Source: Pseudaminobacter soli (ex Li et al. 2025)
Lineage (GTDB): Bacteria; Pseudomonadota; Alphaproteobacteria; Rhizobiales; Rhizobiaceae
Direction of reading: 5' to 3'
Length of the DNA: 64,000 nt
Assembly: GCF_029892515.1 (NCBI RefSeq)
Contig: NZ_JARXVF010000002.1
Span: forward strand, 310,001 to 374,000
Positions within the stretch are counted from its first letter, which is position 1. Every line of letters starts with the position of its first letter. Of the stretch, positions 53,441 to 62,071 are shown piece by piece. The position numbers and the translations under genes were made by a program. A model generated the notes under the pieces. That model did no database searches, was not told where the DNA came from, and saw only the letters and a list, made by a program, of their open reading frames with translations.

Positions 53441-54673
53441 ATGCCGTTTAATATTGAATTTGAGAAATCGGATGCCTCGCGAGGCGTCAAAATCACCCTC
53501 AGGAACGTTTACAAGGTTTTCGGAGGCGTTACCGGGCGTGCGTTGGAGATGGCACGCGCAGGCAAAAGCAAGTCCGAAATTCGAGCAGCCACCGGTTGTG
53601 CGATCGGCGTCGATAGTGCAAGCTTCGACATCATGGCTGGCGAGACCTTTGTCATCATGGGCCTGTCTGGCTCCGGCAAGTCGACCTTGCTCCGCCTTCT
53701 CAACCGCCTGATCGAGCCAACCTCCGGCACCATCGAGATAGACGGCCGCGACATCACCAAGATGTCGAAGCGCGAGCTGATTGAGCTGCGTCGGCGCGAC
53801 ATGAGCATGGTGTTCCAGTCATTCGCCCTCCTGCCCAATCGCAATGTCCTCAACAATGCAGCCTTCGGGCTGGAAGTTGCGGGCGTGGGCGAGGCCGAGC
53901 GCGCCGAAAAGGCGCTTGCCGCACTCGACGCGGTCGGCCTCAAGGCCTATGCGCAGAGCAGGCCGGACGAACTTTCCGGCGGCATGAAGCAGCGCGTGGG
54001 TCTGGCGCGGGCGCTCGCCAGCGAGCCCACCATCCTGCTCATGGACGAGGCCTTCTCCGCACTCGATCCGCTCATCCGGACAGAGATGCAGGACGAGCTG
54101 ATGCGCCTGCAGGGCGAAAACAGCCGCACGGTCATCTTCGTCAGCCACGACCTCGACGAGGCTATGCGCATCGGCGACCGCATCTGCATAATGCAGCACG
54201 GCAAGGTCGTGCAGGTCGGCACCCCGGACGAGATCGTCTGGAAGCCCGCCAACGACTATGTGCGTTCGTTCTTCCGCAACGTCGATGTCTCGCAGGTCTT
54301 CAAGGCTGGTGACATCGCGCGCAAGGCGCAGCTTACCATCATCGACCGGCAGGGCGTCTCCGTGGCGGCCGCGCTGGAGCAGATGGAGCAGTCGGGCCGG
54401 GACGTGGCAATCGTCGTCGGCCGTGACCGGAGATATCACGGCATGGTCAGCCAGGATGCCCTGATCGAGAAGGTGAAAGCCAAGGTCGCAGAGCCATATC
54501 GCAACGCCTTCCTGCAAGACGTGTTGCCCATAGCTGCAAGCGAACCCGTGTCGAACGTGTTGGGCCGCGTGGCGGAGAGCCGCTGGCCCGTTCCCGTTGT
54601 CGACGAGCAGGGCCGCTATGTCGGCTCGATCAGCAAGTCGTCACTTCTGGAAACGCTCGACCGCGCCGGTTGA
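53441..54673 (+). CDS. glycine betaine/quaternary amine ABC ATPase, ProV/OpuAA type
   Basis: 410 residues: ProV-type N-terminus (VYKVFGG...ALEMARAGKS), Walker A GLSGSGKSTLLRLL, signature LSGGMKQRVGLARAL, Walker B ILLMDEAFSALD, and a C-terminal CBS-domain pair (from about residue 280), which in this family couples activity to ionic strength. It is the first gene of a three-gene operon. No clear ribosome site is seen for the ATG at 53441. Confidence 0.92.
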   Translation: MPFNIEFEKSDASRGVKITLRNVYKVFGGVTGRALEMARAGKSKSEIRAATGCAIGVDSASFDIMAGETFVIMGLSGSGKSTLLRLLNRLIEPTSGTIEIDGRDITKMSKRELIELRRRDMSMVFQSFALLPNRNVLNNAAFGLEVAGVGEAERAEKALAALDAVGLKAYAQSRPDELSGGMKQRVGLARALASEPTILLMDEAFSALDPLIRTEMQDELMRLQGENSRTVIFVSHDLDEAMRIGDRICIMQHGKVVQVGTPDEIVWKPANDYVRSFFRNVDVSQVFKAGDIARKAQLTIIDRQGVSVAAALEQMEQSGRDVAIVVGRDRRYHGMVSQDALIEKVKAKVAEPYRNAFLQDVLPIAASEPVSNVLGRVAESRWPVPVVDEQGRYVGSISKSSLLETLDRAG

Positions 54674-54695
54674 GCCGAAACCGAAGGGAAGAAAC

Positions 54696-55628
54696 ATGGA
54701 TTTCAATTTCAGTGTCGGCCACGGCGCTGACGTCACCGTCAACTACATTCTCGACAACTACACGCCCGCGCTGGATGTGATCGCTGCGGCCATCGGCTGC
54801 GTCACCGGCGGCATCCAGGGCCTCCTCGTCGGCATCCCGCCTGTTGGCGGCATTGCCATACTGGCGGTCCTGTCGCTCTGGCGCGTGGGCTGGAAGTTCG
54901 CCATCTTTGCAACGCTCTCGCTTGCGCTCATCAACCATATGGGCCTTTGGCAGCGTACGATGGAGACGCTGTCGCTGGTGCTTTCGGCCACGATTATAGC
55001 GGTCGTAGTAGGTATTCCGGCGGGCATCGCGTCGGCGCGATCGGACCGGGTGGCGAGCTTGCTGCGGCCAGTGCTCGACCTGATGCAGACGATGCCGGCC
55101 TTCGTCTATCTGATCCCGGCTGCGATGTTCTTCGGCCTCGGCGCCGTGCCGGGCACGATCGCGACGGTCATCTTCGCCATGCCACCTGTTGTGCGCCTGA
55201 CAAATCTGGGCATACGCCATGTGCATTCCGAGTTTATCGAGGCGGGCTTGGCCTTCGGCTGTACGCCCTCGCAGCTTCTGTTCAAGGTGCAACTGCCTAA
55301 TGCGATGCCCTCCATCATGGCCGGCGTGAACCAGACAATCATGCTTTCTCTGTCGATGGTCGTGATTGCCTCAATGATCGGCGCAGGCGGCCTCGGCAAC
55401 TCCGTGCTGACCGGCATCCAGCGCCTCGATGTGGGCGCCGGCTTCGAGGGCGGCTTGGCCGTCGTTGTCCTGGCCGTGGTTCTTGACCGCATCACCCAGA
55501 GCTTCGGCAAGGGCAGTTCGGGCTTGCTGAGCTTCCTTGCCTTCCGAAAAGCCAGCGGACGCATTCGGGCGGCTTCGCAAGCCGCCGGTGTTCCGGCTGA
55601 TGACGAGCGGCGCTCCGCCGCCGCTTGA
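54696..55628 (+). CDS. glycine betaine/quaternary amine ABC permease, ProW/OpuAB type
   Basis: 310 residues from ATG 54696 (AAGGGAAG upstream). Six or more hydrophobic segments and the ProW motif VLDLMQTMPAFVYLIPAAMF, with the EAA-type loop SEFIEAGLAFGCTPSQLLFK. It forms the homodimeric channel. Confidence 0.92.
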   Translation: MDFNFSVGHGADVTVNYILDNYTPALDVIAAAIGCVTGGIQGLLVGIPPVGGIAILAVLSLWRVGWKFAIFATLSLALINHMGLWQRTMETLSLVLSATIIAVVVGIPAGIASARSDRVASLLRPVLDLMQTMPAFVYLIPAAMFFGLGAVPGTIATVIFAMPPVVRLTNLGIRHVHSEFIEAGLAFGCTPSQLLFKVQLPNAMPSIMAGVNQTIMLSLSMVVIASMIGAGGLGNSVLTGIQRLDVGAGFEGGLAVVVLAVVLDRITQSFGKGSSGLLSFLAFRKASGRIRAASQAAGVPADDERRSAAA

Positions 55629-55654
55629 CCTCCCGAAACCAAGAAGGAGAAGAT

Positions 55655-56518
55655 ATGTTCAAAACACTGACACGCATAGGCTTGGCCGCGCTCCTGATGG
55701 GCGGCATGGCCACCTCCGCCTTCGCGCAGGACAACAAGTCCGTGAAGATCGGCTGGGCTGCGTGGTCCGACGCCGAATTCGTCACCAAGCTCACCGCGAA
55801 GCTCATCCAGGACAAGCTCGGGCAGAAGGTCGAGCTGGTGCAAACCGATGTCGCGCCGCTCTATCAGGGCGTCAGCCGCGGCGATCTCGACGTCATGATG
55901 ATGGCCTGGCTGCCGCAAACCCATGCCGACTACTACAAGCGCGTCGTGTCCAAGGTGGATACGCTCGGCACCATCTATGACGGTGCGAAGCTTGGCTGGG
56001 TTGTGCCGCAATATATTCCTGAGAGCGAGATCAGTTCCATCGACGACCTCAAGAAGGACGATGTGAAGCAGAAACTCGGCGGCACCGTCCAAGGCATCGA
56101 TCCGGGCGCGGGCCTGACGCGGCTTTCCGAGCAGGCCAACAAGGATTATGGCCTCGACTACAAGCTGCAGATCTCCAGTGAGGCAGGCATGCTGACCACA
56201 GTGGACCGGGACATGCGCTCCGAAAAGTGGTTCGTTGCCACGGCCTGGAGCCCGCATTGGATGTTTGGCAAGTACAAGCTGCGCTACATCGACGACCCCA
56301 AGGGGGCGCTCGGCAAGGCTGAGCATGTCGACATCCTCGCCCGCAAGGGGTTCAAGCAGGAGAACCCCAAGGTCGCCGAACTCCTGTCACGCATGAAGCT
56401 GCCGGTCCCCGAACTCGAGGCGGCCATGTTCGACGCGCAGGAAACCTCCTATGACAAGGCGGTGGACAAATACATCGCCGACCACCCAGAGCGGGTAAAG
56501 GCGTGGCTCGGCGAGTAA
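55655..56518 (+). CDS. glycine betaine/quaternary amine binding protein, ProX/OpuAC type
   Basis: 287 residues; Sec signal FKTLTRIGLAALLMGGMATS cleaved near AFA-QD. The text VKIGWAAWSDAEFVTKLTAK and WSPHWMFGKYKLRYIDD is typical for OpuAC proteins, whose Trp residues form the aromatic cage for the quaternary ammonium group. AAGGAGAAGAT precedes the ATG. Betaine is degraded through dimethylglycine to sarcosine, so cargo could feed the sox operon ten kilobases away; the demethylases are not in this window. Confidence 0.9.
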   Translation: MFKTLTRIGLAALLMGGMATSAFAQDNKSVKIGWAAWSDAEFVTKLTAKLIQDKLGQKVELVQTDVAPLYQGVSRGDLDVMMMAWLPQTHADYYKRVVSKVDTLGTIYDGAKLGWVVPQYIPESEISSIDDLKKDDVKQKLGGTVQGIDPGAGLTRLSEQANKDYGLDYKLQISSEAGMLTTVDRDMRSEKWFVATAWSPHWMFGKYKLRYIDDPKGALGKAEHVDILARKGFKQENPKVAELLSRMKLPVPELEAAMFDAQETSYDKAVDKYIADHPERVKAWLGE

Positions 56519-56770
56519 TCGAGCCAACGTGCTGGAGAAGGCGGCATGGACCGGCGGCAATCTTGCTGTCGGTTCTTTTTCGGCGTTGCCACCCCGATAG
56601 AGGACAGTCAGTAGACGGCCCGGATCGGACAGGTCGAGAACGTCGATAGATGGTAAGCCCGGTCCGCCTTTGTGGAGGGCATGCGGCAAAGCGGACGTGA
56701 ATGACATCGCTAACGTTTATCGGGCGGCAACATTGGTCGACAGGGATGCCACAACCTCGAACGTCTGAGT

Positions 56771-57022
56771 TCAAGGTGCCTCCTGCACTTCCTCGACTTC
56801 CGGCGTTACGGGCGCCGGATTGACCACGTAGATATCAGAGCTCAGATCACCGCTGGATCGGATGATGATCCCGTCGTCCTTCAGTCGGCTAAACGTTGCC
56901 ATGGATAACCGCATGGGTTTGCCTCTGACATCCACGGCGATGATCTTTTCTGACCATGGAACGTGGGTGATCTTGTCGACACGCTTGAGAAAGCGCTTCT
57001 CCTTGTCGGTCAGTGTAATCAT
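56771..57022 (-). CDS. hypothetical 83-aa protein with an EcfG-type promoter
   Basis: 83 residues from ATG 57022: LTDKEKRFLKRVDKITHVPW, then FSRLKDDGIIIRSSGDLSSD and a Pro/Glu-rich end. No family recognised. GGAAC-N16-CGTT lies 37-61 bases upstream, which suggests membership of the general stress regulon and supports the gene being real. Confidence 0.6.
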   Translation of the reverse strand: MITLTDKEKRFLKRVDKITHVPWSEKIIAVDVRGKPMRLSMATFSRLKDDGIIIRSSGDLSSDIYVVNPAPVTPEVEEVQEAP

Positions 57023-57058
57023 TTCGGACCGCGCTGTTAGCAAAGCTCGCTGGCTAGA

Positions 57059-57083
57059 AACGCCCGCGGCACCACGCTGTTCC
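57059..57083 (-). promoter_or_regulatory. EcfG (general stress sigma) type promoter
   Basis: On the minus strand GGAAC (57083-57079), 16 bases, then CGTT (57062-57059), followed by another T. This equals the alphaproteobacterial EcfG/RpoE2 consensus GGAAC-N16/17-CGTT, directed toward the 83-aa gene. Confidence 0.7.
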
Positions 57084-57165
57084 GCGACGTGGCGACATGC
57101 CAAGCTCCGCAGTGGCGCAGCATCGGTCCGCTTCGGCCTCGGTGCGGGCTTTCCCCCGCATCTTC

Positions 57166-57190
57166 GGAACTTCGGCGGGGCTTAATCGTT
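57166..57190 (+). promoter_or_regulatory. EcfG-type promoter of the PRC-barrel gene
   Basis: GGAAC (57166-57170), 16 bases, CGTT (57187-57190). It points toward the gene starting at 57306 and lies back to back with the minus-strand copy at 57059-57083. Confidence 0.7.
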
Positions 57191-57216
57191 TCCGCTACCT
57201 TCAGTGCGCAACCCTC

Positions 57217-57256
57217 GCTCGCCGCCTTCCAAGTCCGACGGCGGGCACTTTTTTGC
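57217..57256 (+). terminator. terminator-like hairpin in the leader of the PRC-barrel gene
   Basis: GCTCGCCG pairs with CGGCGGGC over a 14-base loop and is followed by ACTTTTTTG. It lies between the EcfG-type promoter and the coding start, so it may attenuate the gene or end a short leader RNA. Similar elements occur at 58254 and 58531. Confidence 0.55.
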
Positions 57257-57305
57257 CGAGCGAACGCTGGCATTACGGCGACACGAGGGAGAAAGGACGA
57301 AAGTC

Positions 57306-57707
57306 GTGCGCAGGATCCTGATCGTATTCGCCACGACAGTTCCCTTGGTCTTTGCGGCTCAAGCGCAAACCACTGAAGGCACCAGCACTCAGATGTTCGT
57401 TGCCCCAAAGCCAACAGATGTCCTTAGCTACAACCTCAAAGGGTTGAAAATCAAAAACGAGGCAAATGACGATGTTGGCGAAATCAAGGATCTGGTCCTC
57501 TCCCAAAACACGCTCTCAGGGTATGTGGTCTCTGTTGGCGGCATCTTGGGAGTAGGAGAGCATTACCATTACATAGTTGTCAGCCCAAAGGCGGTGAAGA
57601 TCACCTACGACGAGAAGGACAAGAAGTGGACAGCGACAATGGACGCGACCAAGGCCCAGCTCATGGCTGCCCCGGAGTTCAAGTACGTAGGCCGCTGGAA
57701 GCGGTAA
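57306..57707 (+). CDS. exported PRC-barrel domain protein
   Basis: 133 residues starting at GTG 57306 (AAGGACG upstream). Signal peptide ILIVFATTVPLVFAAQAQ, then a PRC-barrel: VLSYNLKGLKIKNEANDDVG, EIKDLVLSQNTLSGYVVSVG and the end APEFKYVGRWKR. Periplasmic PRC-barrel proteins are common, often stress-induced, in Rhizobiales; precise role unknown. The EcfG-type promoter fits stress induction. Confidence 0.8.
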   Translation: MRRILIVFATTVPLVFAAQAQTTEGTSTQMFVAPKPTDVLSYNLKGLKIKNEANDDVGEIKDLVLSQNTLSGYVVSVGGILGVGEHYHYIVVSPKAVKITYDEKDKKWTATMDATKAQLMAAPEFKYVGRWKR

Positions 57708-57830
57708 ATCCATTCCTCATCCCACATCGAGCCCGCCGCACTCCAAGGCAGCCTGCTCGCGATACGCGAGCGAGGCTCGATGAACGCTCCTCCCAATCCC
57801 CGACTCGCCGCTGAACTGGGGGCGGTGTGC

Positions 57831-58079
57831 TTATCTCTCAGGCGCGCGCCGCTCTTTCTTTCCCAGATCGCCACCTAGCGAGAGCCGCCAACCACTGCGC
57901 AGTTTGATGTAGCGGGCAAGTGCTTCGGCCATGGCGGCCTCTTCCGTCACGCCCTCCAGATACTTGTACATCAGAAAGCGCGCAGCCTCGTTGACGCTGC
58001 CTGACAGGTGTGCGTCAGTGAGAACGCGTTTGATCTTCTCTAGGTCGGCCGAGGATAGAAACTGATGACTTGTTGGCAC
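57831..58079 (-). CDS. hypothetical 82-aa protein
   Basis: 82 residues from GTG 58079 (GGAG seven bases ahead): FLSSADLEKIKRVLTDAHLS, NEAARFLMYKYLEGVTEEAA, with a basic tail GKKERRAPER. Fully helical appearance, no family recognised. The Rhizobiales codon style and the ribosome site favour a real gene. Confidence 0.55.
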   Translation of the reverse strand: MPTSHQFLSSADLEKIKRVLTDAHLSGSVNEAARFLMYKYLEGVTEEAAMAEALARYIKLRSGWRLSLGGDLGKKERRAPER

Positions 58080-58253
58080 ATCTTTTCTCCAGGGCTGCTT
58101 GGTCACTATACCCCGGGCTACGACGCCCCAACAGCCAAGATGCGCGCGGTAACCAGTCACGTCCAGTCCTCGGCCGGTTCAAATTTCGACCCAATGCTGG
58201 AACCTCGCCCCAGTTCGATCATTTTGATCTGAGTTCATATGTGATCGCTCTCA

Positions 58254-58293
58254 CCCGCCGCCTTCCAACCTTGCCGGCGGGCATCTTTTTTGC
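58254..58293 (+). terminator. terminator-like hairpin without an upstream gene
   Basis: CCCGCCG pairs with CGGCGGG over a 14-base loop whose start (CCTTCCAA) equals that of the 57217 hairpin. Seven T follow. Confidence 0.6.
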
Positions 58294-58530
58294 GCGCGCA
58301 CGCTGCCGGAACTTTTTTCTGGATATGTTCGCTATGCGGGTCCGCGGTAGGGCCAGAACTGACGAATGTCGCGCAAAGGTCTACCGCCCACGATCATCGC
58401 AGGCGTTTAAGTGTGCTGGGGTGGGGGGCCTATTTCCGCGCTCGCCTGGCCGGGCAGCTCAGGAACGATAGCACTGCCGCTGCGTTGACTCGGTGCGCTT
58501 GGCTCCCAAGCGATTTTGTGCATCGTTCCT

Positions 58531-58571
58531 GCCCGTCGACCGATCCGGGACGGCGGGCTTCTTCTTTTTGC
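58531..58571 (+). terminator. terminator-like hairpin without an upstream gene
   Basis: GCCCGTCG pairs with CGGCGGGC (one G-U) and is followed by TTCTTCTTTTT. No plus-strand coding gene ends here. Confidence 0.5.
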
Positions 58572-58659
58572 GGTCTTGCTTTGCACCTCGGGCAAATCGT
58601 GCATTGCTACGCCGCACAATGAGCGTACCCCATGCGCGTCGCCGGCCAAGGTGCCGGCG

Positions 58660-60009
58660 CTAGCCTTTCGTCGGATGGGACTTGGTCCATCGCTTAACGG
58701 CGAATTCGCCGGTCATAGCCCCCTTGGTGCCCTGCTTCATGATCAGCTCACGGTGGGGATAGGGGATTTCTATTCCGTTCTCCTTGAAGGTGTCCCACAG
58801 CGCCAGCAGCACATTGCCGCGCACATTGGTCAAGCCCTGCTGGGGATCGTGGATCCAGAACCGCAGGACGAAGTCCAGTGAGGATTCGCCGAAGCCGGTA
58901 AGCCAGCAGACCGGCCCGTGGTCGGCCTCCACGCGGTCGACGCCCAATGCAGCCTCTATCGCCAGTTGGATGACCTTATGCGGATCAGCCTTATAAGAGA
59001 CGCCGAAATTCACGTCGAGCCGCACGAGCTTGTCGCTGAACGACCAGTTGATGACCCTCCGGGTGATGAAGTCCTCGTTGGGGATCAGGTATTCGTGGCC
59101 GTCGCGCGTCACCACCGAAACAAACCGCGCCCGCAATTCGCGTATCCAACCGAAAGTGCCTTCGAGCGAAATGGTGTCGCCCGGCTTGATCGACTTATCG
59201 AGAAGGATGATCACGCCGGAGACGAAATTCGAGACGACCTTTTGCAGCCCGAAACCCACACCGACGCCCACAGCGCCGGAAAATACGGTCAACGCCGACA
59301 GGTCGACACCGACGGAGGAAAGCGCGATGGCACCCGCCACCAACACAAGCCCGATCTTTGCGACCTTGCCAATGAGAATTCGAATCGATGGCGTCAGTTC
59401 TTCGAAGCTCTGGACACGCTCGTCGAAATAATTACCGACGACGATGGCCAGCCAAACGGTTGCGATCAGCAGCACTGCCGCTTTCAGCACCGTGAGAGCG
59501 GAAATGCGCATCGCGCCCAAAGGGAAGGCGAGGCTGTCCAGGAAAGCCGCAGCCTCGTCGCTGATGCCCAGTATGACAAGGGCAGCATAGATCCAGGCAA
59601 ACCAGCCGAGAGTGCGCCCGACCAGGCGGTTGCGTATGATCCGCGACAGTACCGACGCGAACAGCCACGCCAAGGACAATGAAAGCGCGATAACGAGCAA
59701 ATGCGTCTGGCTTGGCTGAGTGACGCTCCGCATGAGCGTGAGTGCGACGAGCAGGAATACCGAGAAAAGGATCCAGTTAGTGCGTCGCAACAGCGCGACT
59801 ACGACCCGCAATAGTCCGGGATGCCCCTTGATCCGGCGTGCCCGACCCTCCAGGAGCGGTTCGACGCGCCGCGCTACAAGCTTCGCCGCCAGGAAAAGGC
59901 ATATGATGATAACAGTTTGATAGAGGAGCCACGGCGTGGCGGTGTAATCTATTGCTGCGCCGATCTGGACCAGCGTGTCGTTGATGGCGGTGCGAACATC
60001 TATGCCCAC
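58660..60009 (-). CDS. mechanosensitive ion channel, MscS family
   Basis: 449 residues. Five or six N-terminal hydrophobic segments (TVIIICLFLAAKLVA at about 32 onward), then the MscS core: pore helix LTVFSGAVGVGVGFGLQKVV, SNFVSGVIILLDKSIKPGDT, and the beta-domain text PNEDFITRRVINWSFSDKLV. It opens on membrane tension and protects cells from osmotic downshock. It is monocistronic and three kilobases from the osmolyte transporter operon. Confidence 0.92.
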   Translation of the reverse strand: MGIDVRTAINDTLVQIGAAIDYTATPWLLYQTVIIICLFLAAKLVARRVEPLLEGRARRIKGHPGLLRVVVALLRRTNWILFSVFLLVALTLMRSVTQPSQTHLLVIALSLSLAWLFASVLSRIIRNRLVGRTLGWFAWIYAALVILGISDEAAAFLDSLAFPLGAMRISALTVLKAAVLLIATVWLAIVVGNYFDERVQSFEELTPSIRILIGKVAKIGLVLVAGAIALSSVGVDLSALTVFSGAVGVGVGFGLQKVVSNFVSGVIILLDKSIKPGDTISLEGTFGWIRELRARFVSVVTRDGHEYLIPNEDFITRRVINWSFSDKLVRLDVNFGVSYKADPHKVIQLAIEAALGVDRVEADHGPVCWLTGFGESSLDFVLRFWIHDPQQGLTNVRGNVLLALWDTFKENGIEIPYPHRELIMKQGTKGAMTGEFAVKRWTKSHPTKG

Positions 60010-60110
60010 ATACTCGATATGGCGCGGGCATCAAGAACGGCAAGCATCGCCCCCGCAAACCGTTCAGATGCCGCAGAATTCTGTGGGCGCGGGTTCACCT
60101 GACCCTCATT

Positions 60111-60278
60111 TTACTCCGCTTGTTCTGGAACGTGGCCCGATTTCGTGACCGCTGACATGCGGTGCCCACCTAAGGACAGCAGCGCCCAGATGACAAAGAC
60201 CGTCACAAGACCCAGCAAGATCCAGTAAGGCCACCGACGACGGCCGCGGTCTCGCCCAGGGTCTGGTTTCGGGCTCAT
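60111..60278 (-). CDS. 55-aa single-span membrane protein
   Basis: Starts at ATG 60278 with a strong AAGGAGGCGCA. Basic N-terminus (MSPKPDPGRDRGRRRWPYW), one membrane helix (ILLGLVTVFVIWALLSLGG) and a short tail HRMSAVTKSGHVPEQAE; the positive-inside rule puts the N-terminus in the cytoplasm. A second copy at 47715-47879 has a stop codon. Conservation of sequence, start and ribosome site between the copies supports a real gene. Function unknown. Confidence 0.7.
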   Translation of the reverse strand: MSPKPDPGRDRGRRRWPYWILLGLVTVFVIWALLSLGGHRMSAVTKSGHVPEQAE

Positions 60279-61016
60279 TGCGCCTCCTTGATCTTAATCT
60301 AGCCCCGGTTCCCCAACCTTCAATCACCGAAAGGATAGGCTATTGCTAAACCATGCCGGCCGGATCGGCGTTGCGGCTCGACTTCATCGGTGACATCGAG
60401 GTCCCCCAAAGGCTACGGCACAATCTACGGCAACAAGCAGAGCAAGTTGCCGAAGCCAACCACCGGCACGACGTTGGGCGATGCCGTCGACGCACAAACT
60501 TCTTGGACGAAGCAGTTCAGTCTTCGGCCGCCGGTCGCTTACCGGCTCATGCACAAGACGCTGCAGGATTTGGCGAAGGAACTGAGCCTGTGCGGCAACC
60601 ATCTATTTGATGCCGATCTGTAGGACTGTCCGGCAAGGTCGACCGCGCCGAGTTCGGCAAGCGGCTGGCGCAGGAAGAAGGAACCAGCGAGGCCATGTCG
60701 GTTGCCACAGCGCAGTGTTCAGCGAATCTTTGCGCGCCAACGCCAATCTGCTTGCGGATCACCCAGGAAATTGCGCTGTCACGTTCGTCACCATCCTCTT
60801 CCCGGGGGAAAGGGGCAGCAGCAATTTGATGCCGACAAGGTGGACGCCACGACTGCGACGGTCATTGTGACAGTGATGAGTCGACCATTGCTCTCGTGGC
60901 CATGATTTCGGCAACGTGGTTGTACCCGCTGCCGGCCTCGGCCTCGGCGGCTCGAGCGCCGCAAGGGAAGGGCCCACCCTTCCGGCTTCGCGCCGCGTAG
61001 GCTTCTCCCTGGCCAT
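60279..61016. other. gene-poor stretch with unassigned short frames
   Basis: 738 bases. Two short frames on the plus strand look protein-like (60390-60623: TTGTTLGDAVDAQTSWTKQF; and about 60630-60720: GKVDRAEFGKRLAQEEGTSE) but lack starts or ribosome sites, and I recognise no family. This could be a decayed gene. Confidence 0.35.
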
Positions 61017-61757
61017 TTAGCGTGGCACGTCATCCTTATAGTTGCGCCGCCCGGGCGGAAGCGCGACCCCGACGCGTCGGCGGGAGAACCGACCGCCTTT
61101 GGAAAGATTGTCGAGGATCACTTCCGCCGCGTCTTCGTATGAGATGGTCAACTCTGACACTTTTTGCTTGAAAGCAAACGCCAAGGCCAGTCTGGGCAGA
61201 ACGTAAGTGTAGGCAGGTCGTGTCATCGGCCATTCGTCGACAGACAAACGCAATTCCCCTGTTGGCTTGTAGTTCTCAGACGGGATCATCGGACCGGGGC
61301 ACAACATCGACCAGTCCAATGGGCTCCTACGAAGTGCGTCGAGGTTGGTTCGGTGTGCCTCGTAAACCTTCGGGACCTTCGGTAAGTCGACGCCCATGAT
61401 GTGCGTGCCGGGCACGTCAAGAATCGCCGCACCGCCGAATTGCCAGAGCCGACCTCCTTCGCCGAGACTAATGATTGTCGCATCGATCACAGTCTGTACA
61501 AGCTGAGTGAAGCCGGAACCCTCCGTCACACTGCCGGCTGCATTGATAGCGACGTCGTGTCCGACCATCACCCTGGCGATGTCGGAGCTTATGTCACCAA
61601 TGGACACGTGCAAGTTTGGCGGAATGGGTCTGCCAACGAGACTTAGGAGCTTCGACTCGTCTCGCACGAACGCGGTCACTTCGTGAGCCCGCCGAAGCGC
61701 CAGTCCCAGAATGCGTCGGCCGCTATTGCCAGTTGCGCCAAGGAGAAAGATTTTCAC
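61017..61757 (-). CDS. NAD(P)H-binding (atypical SDR) protein
   Basis: 246 residues from GTG 61757 (GGGGAG upstream). The N-terminus VVKIFLLGATGNSGRRILGL holds the GxxGxxG cofactor motif; the central text GEGGRLWQFGGAAILDVPGT and LDWSMLCPGPMIP are typical of NAD(P)H-binding/NmrA-like proteins. Longer in-frame starts give an Arg/Pro-rich extension that is unlikely. Substrate unknown. Confidence 0.75.
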   Translation of the reverse strand: MKIFLLGATGNSGRRILGLALRRAHEVTAFVRDESKLLSLVGRPIPPNLHVSIGDISSDIARVMVGHDVAINAAGSVTEGSGFTQLVQTVIDATIISLGEGGRLWQFGGAAILDVPGTHIMGVDLPKVPKVYEAHRTNLDALRRSPLDWSMLCPGPMIPSENYKPTGELRLSVDEWPMTRPAYTYVLPRLALAFAFKQKVSELTISYEDAAEVILDNLSKGGRFSRRRVGVALPPGRRNYKDDVPR

Positions 61758-61963
61758 AACCGCTCCCCATTTCCTGAGCGAGCCATCTTCATCGATGACG
61801 CGCGCACAGTCCCTCAGCCCTGGGGGCCGTGGACTTGGCCGCCAACGAAACAGCGAAGGTAGAAGTTCCCGAACTATCCTGGATTTGCCGTGAACTGCCC
61901 TTGATTGAGGGCGTCGGTTCCGGGGCGGGCTTCTCCCGTTTGACAACGCCGAGTTCCGTGAAT

Positions 61964-61988
61964 GGAACTTTTTTGTTCGCTATGCGTT
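61964..61988 (+). promoter_or_regulatory. EcfG-type promoter of the Phe-His-Gly repeat gene
   Basis: GGAAC (61964-61968), 16 bases including TTTTTTGTTCGC, then CGTT (61985-61988). It is 84 bases before the start codon of the repeat protein. Confidence 0.72.
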
Positions 61989-62071
61989 CTCGTTAAGAGT
62001 CCGGATGTGGCCCATCCTAACGGCCCATAAGCAGGCTTTGAGCCGCGCGGACAACTTCTTTGGAGAAGACA

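Larger units (their letters stand above)
58080..58659. other. gene-free stretch with two terminator-like hairpins
   Basis: 580 bases with no coding sequence I can support, but two plus-strand hairpins with T-runs (58254-58293, 58531-58571). At 58311 GGAACTTTTTT followed by GTTCGCTATGCG resembles the EcfG-type promoter region at 61964, but with altered spacing. Short untranslated RNAs are possible. Confidence 0.45.

Noticed and set aside
55106-56326. 406-residue minus-strand open frame
   Set aside because: Antisense to the betaine permease and binding-protein genes; no motif and no start context.
58311-58345. Fourth EcfG-type promoter (GGAACTTTTTT...GTTCGC)
   Set aside because: No CGTT at 16-17 bases after GGAAC; the resemblance to the 61964 region is noted but spacing fails.
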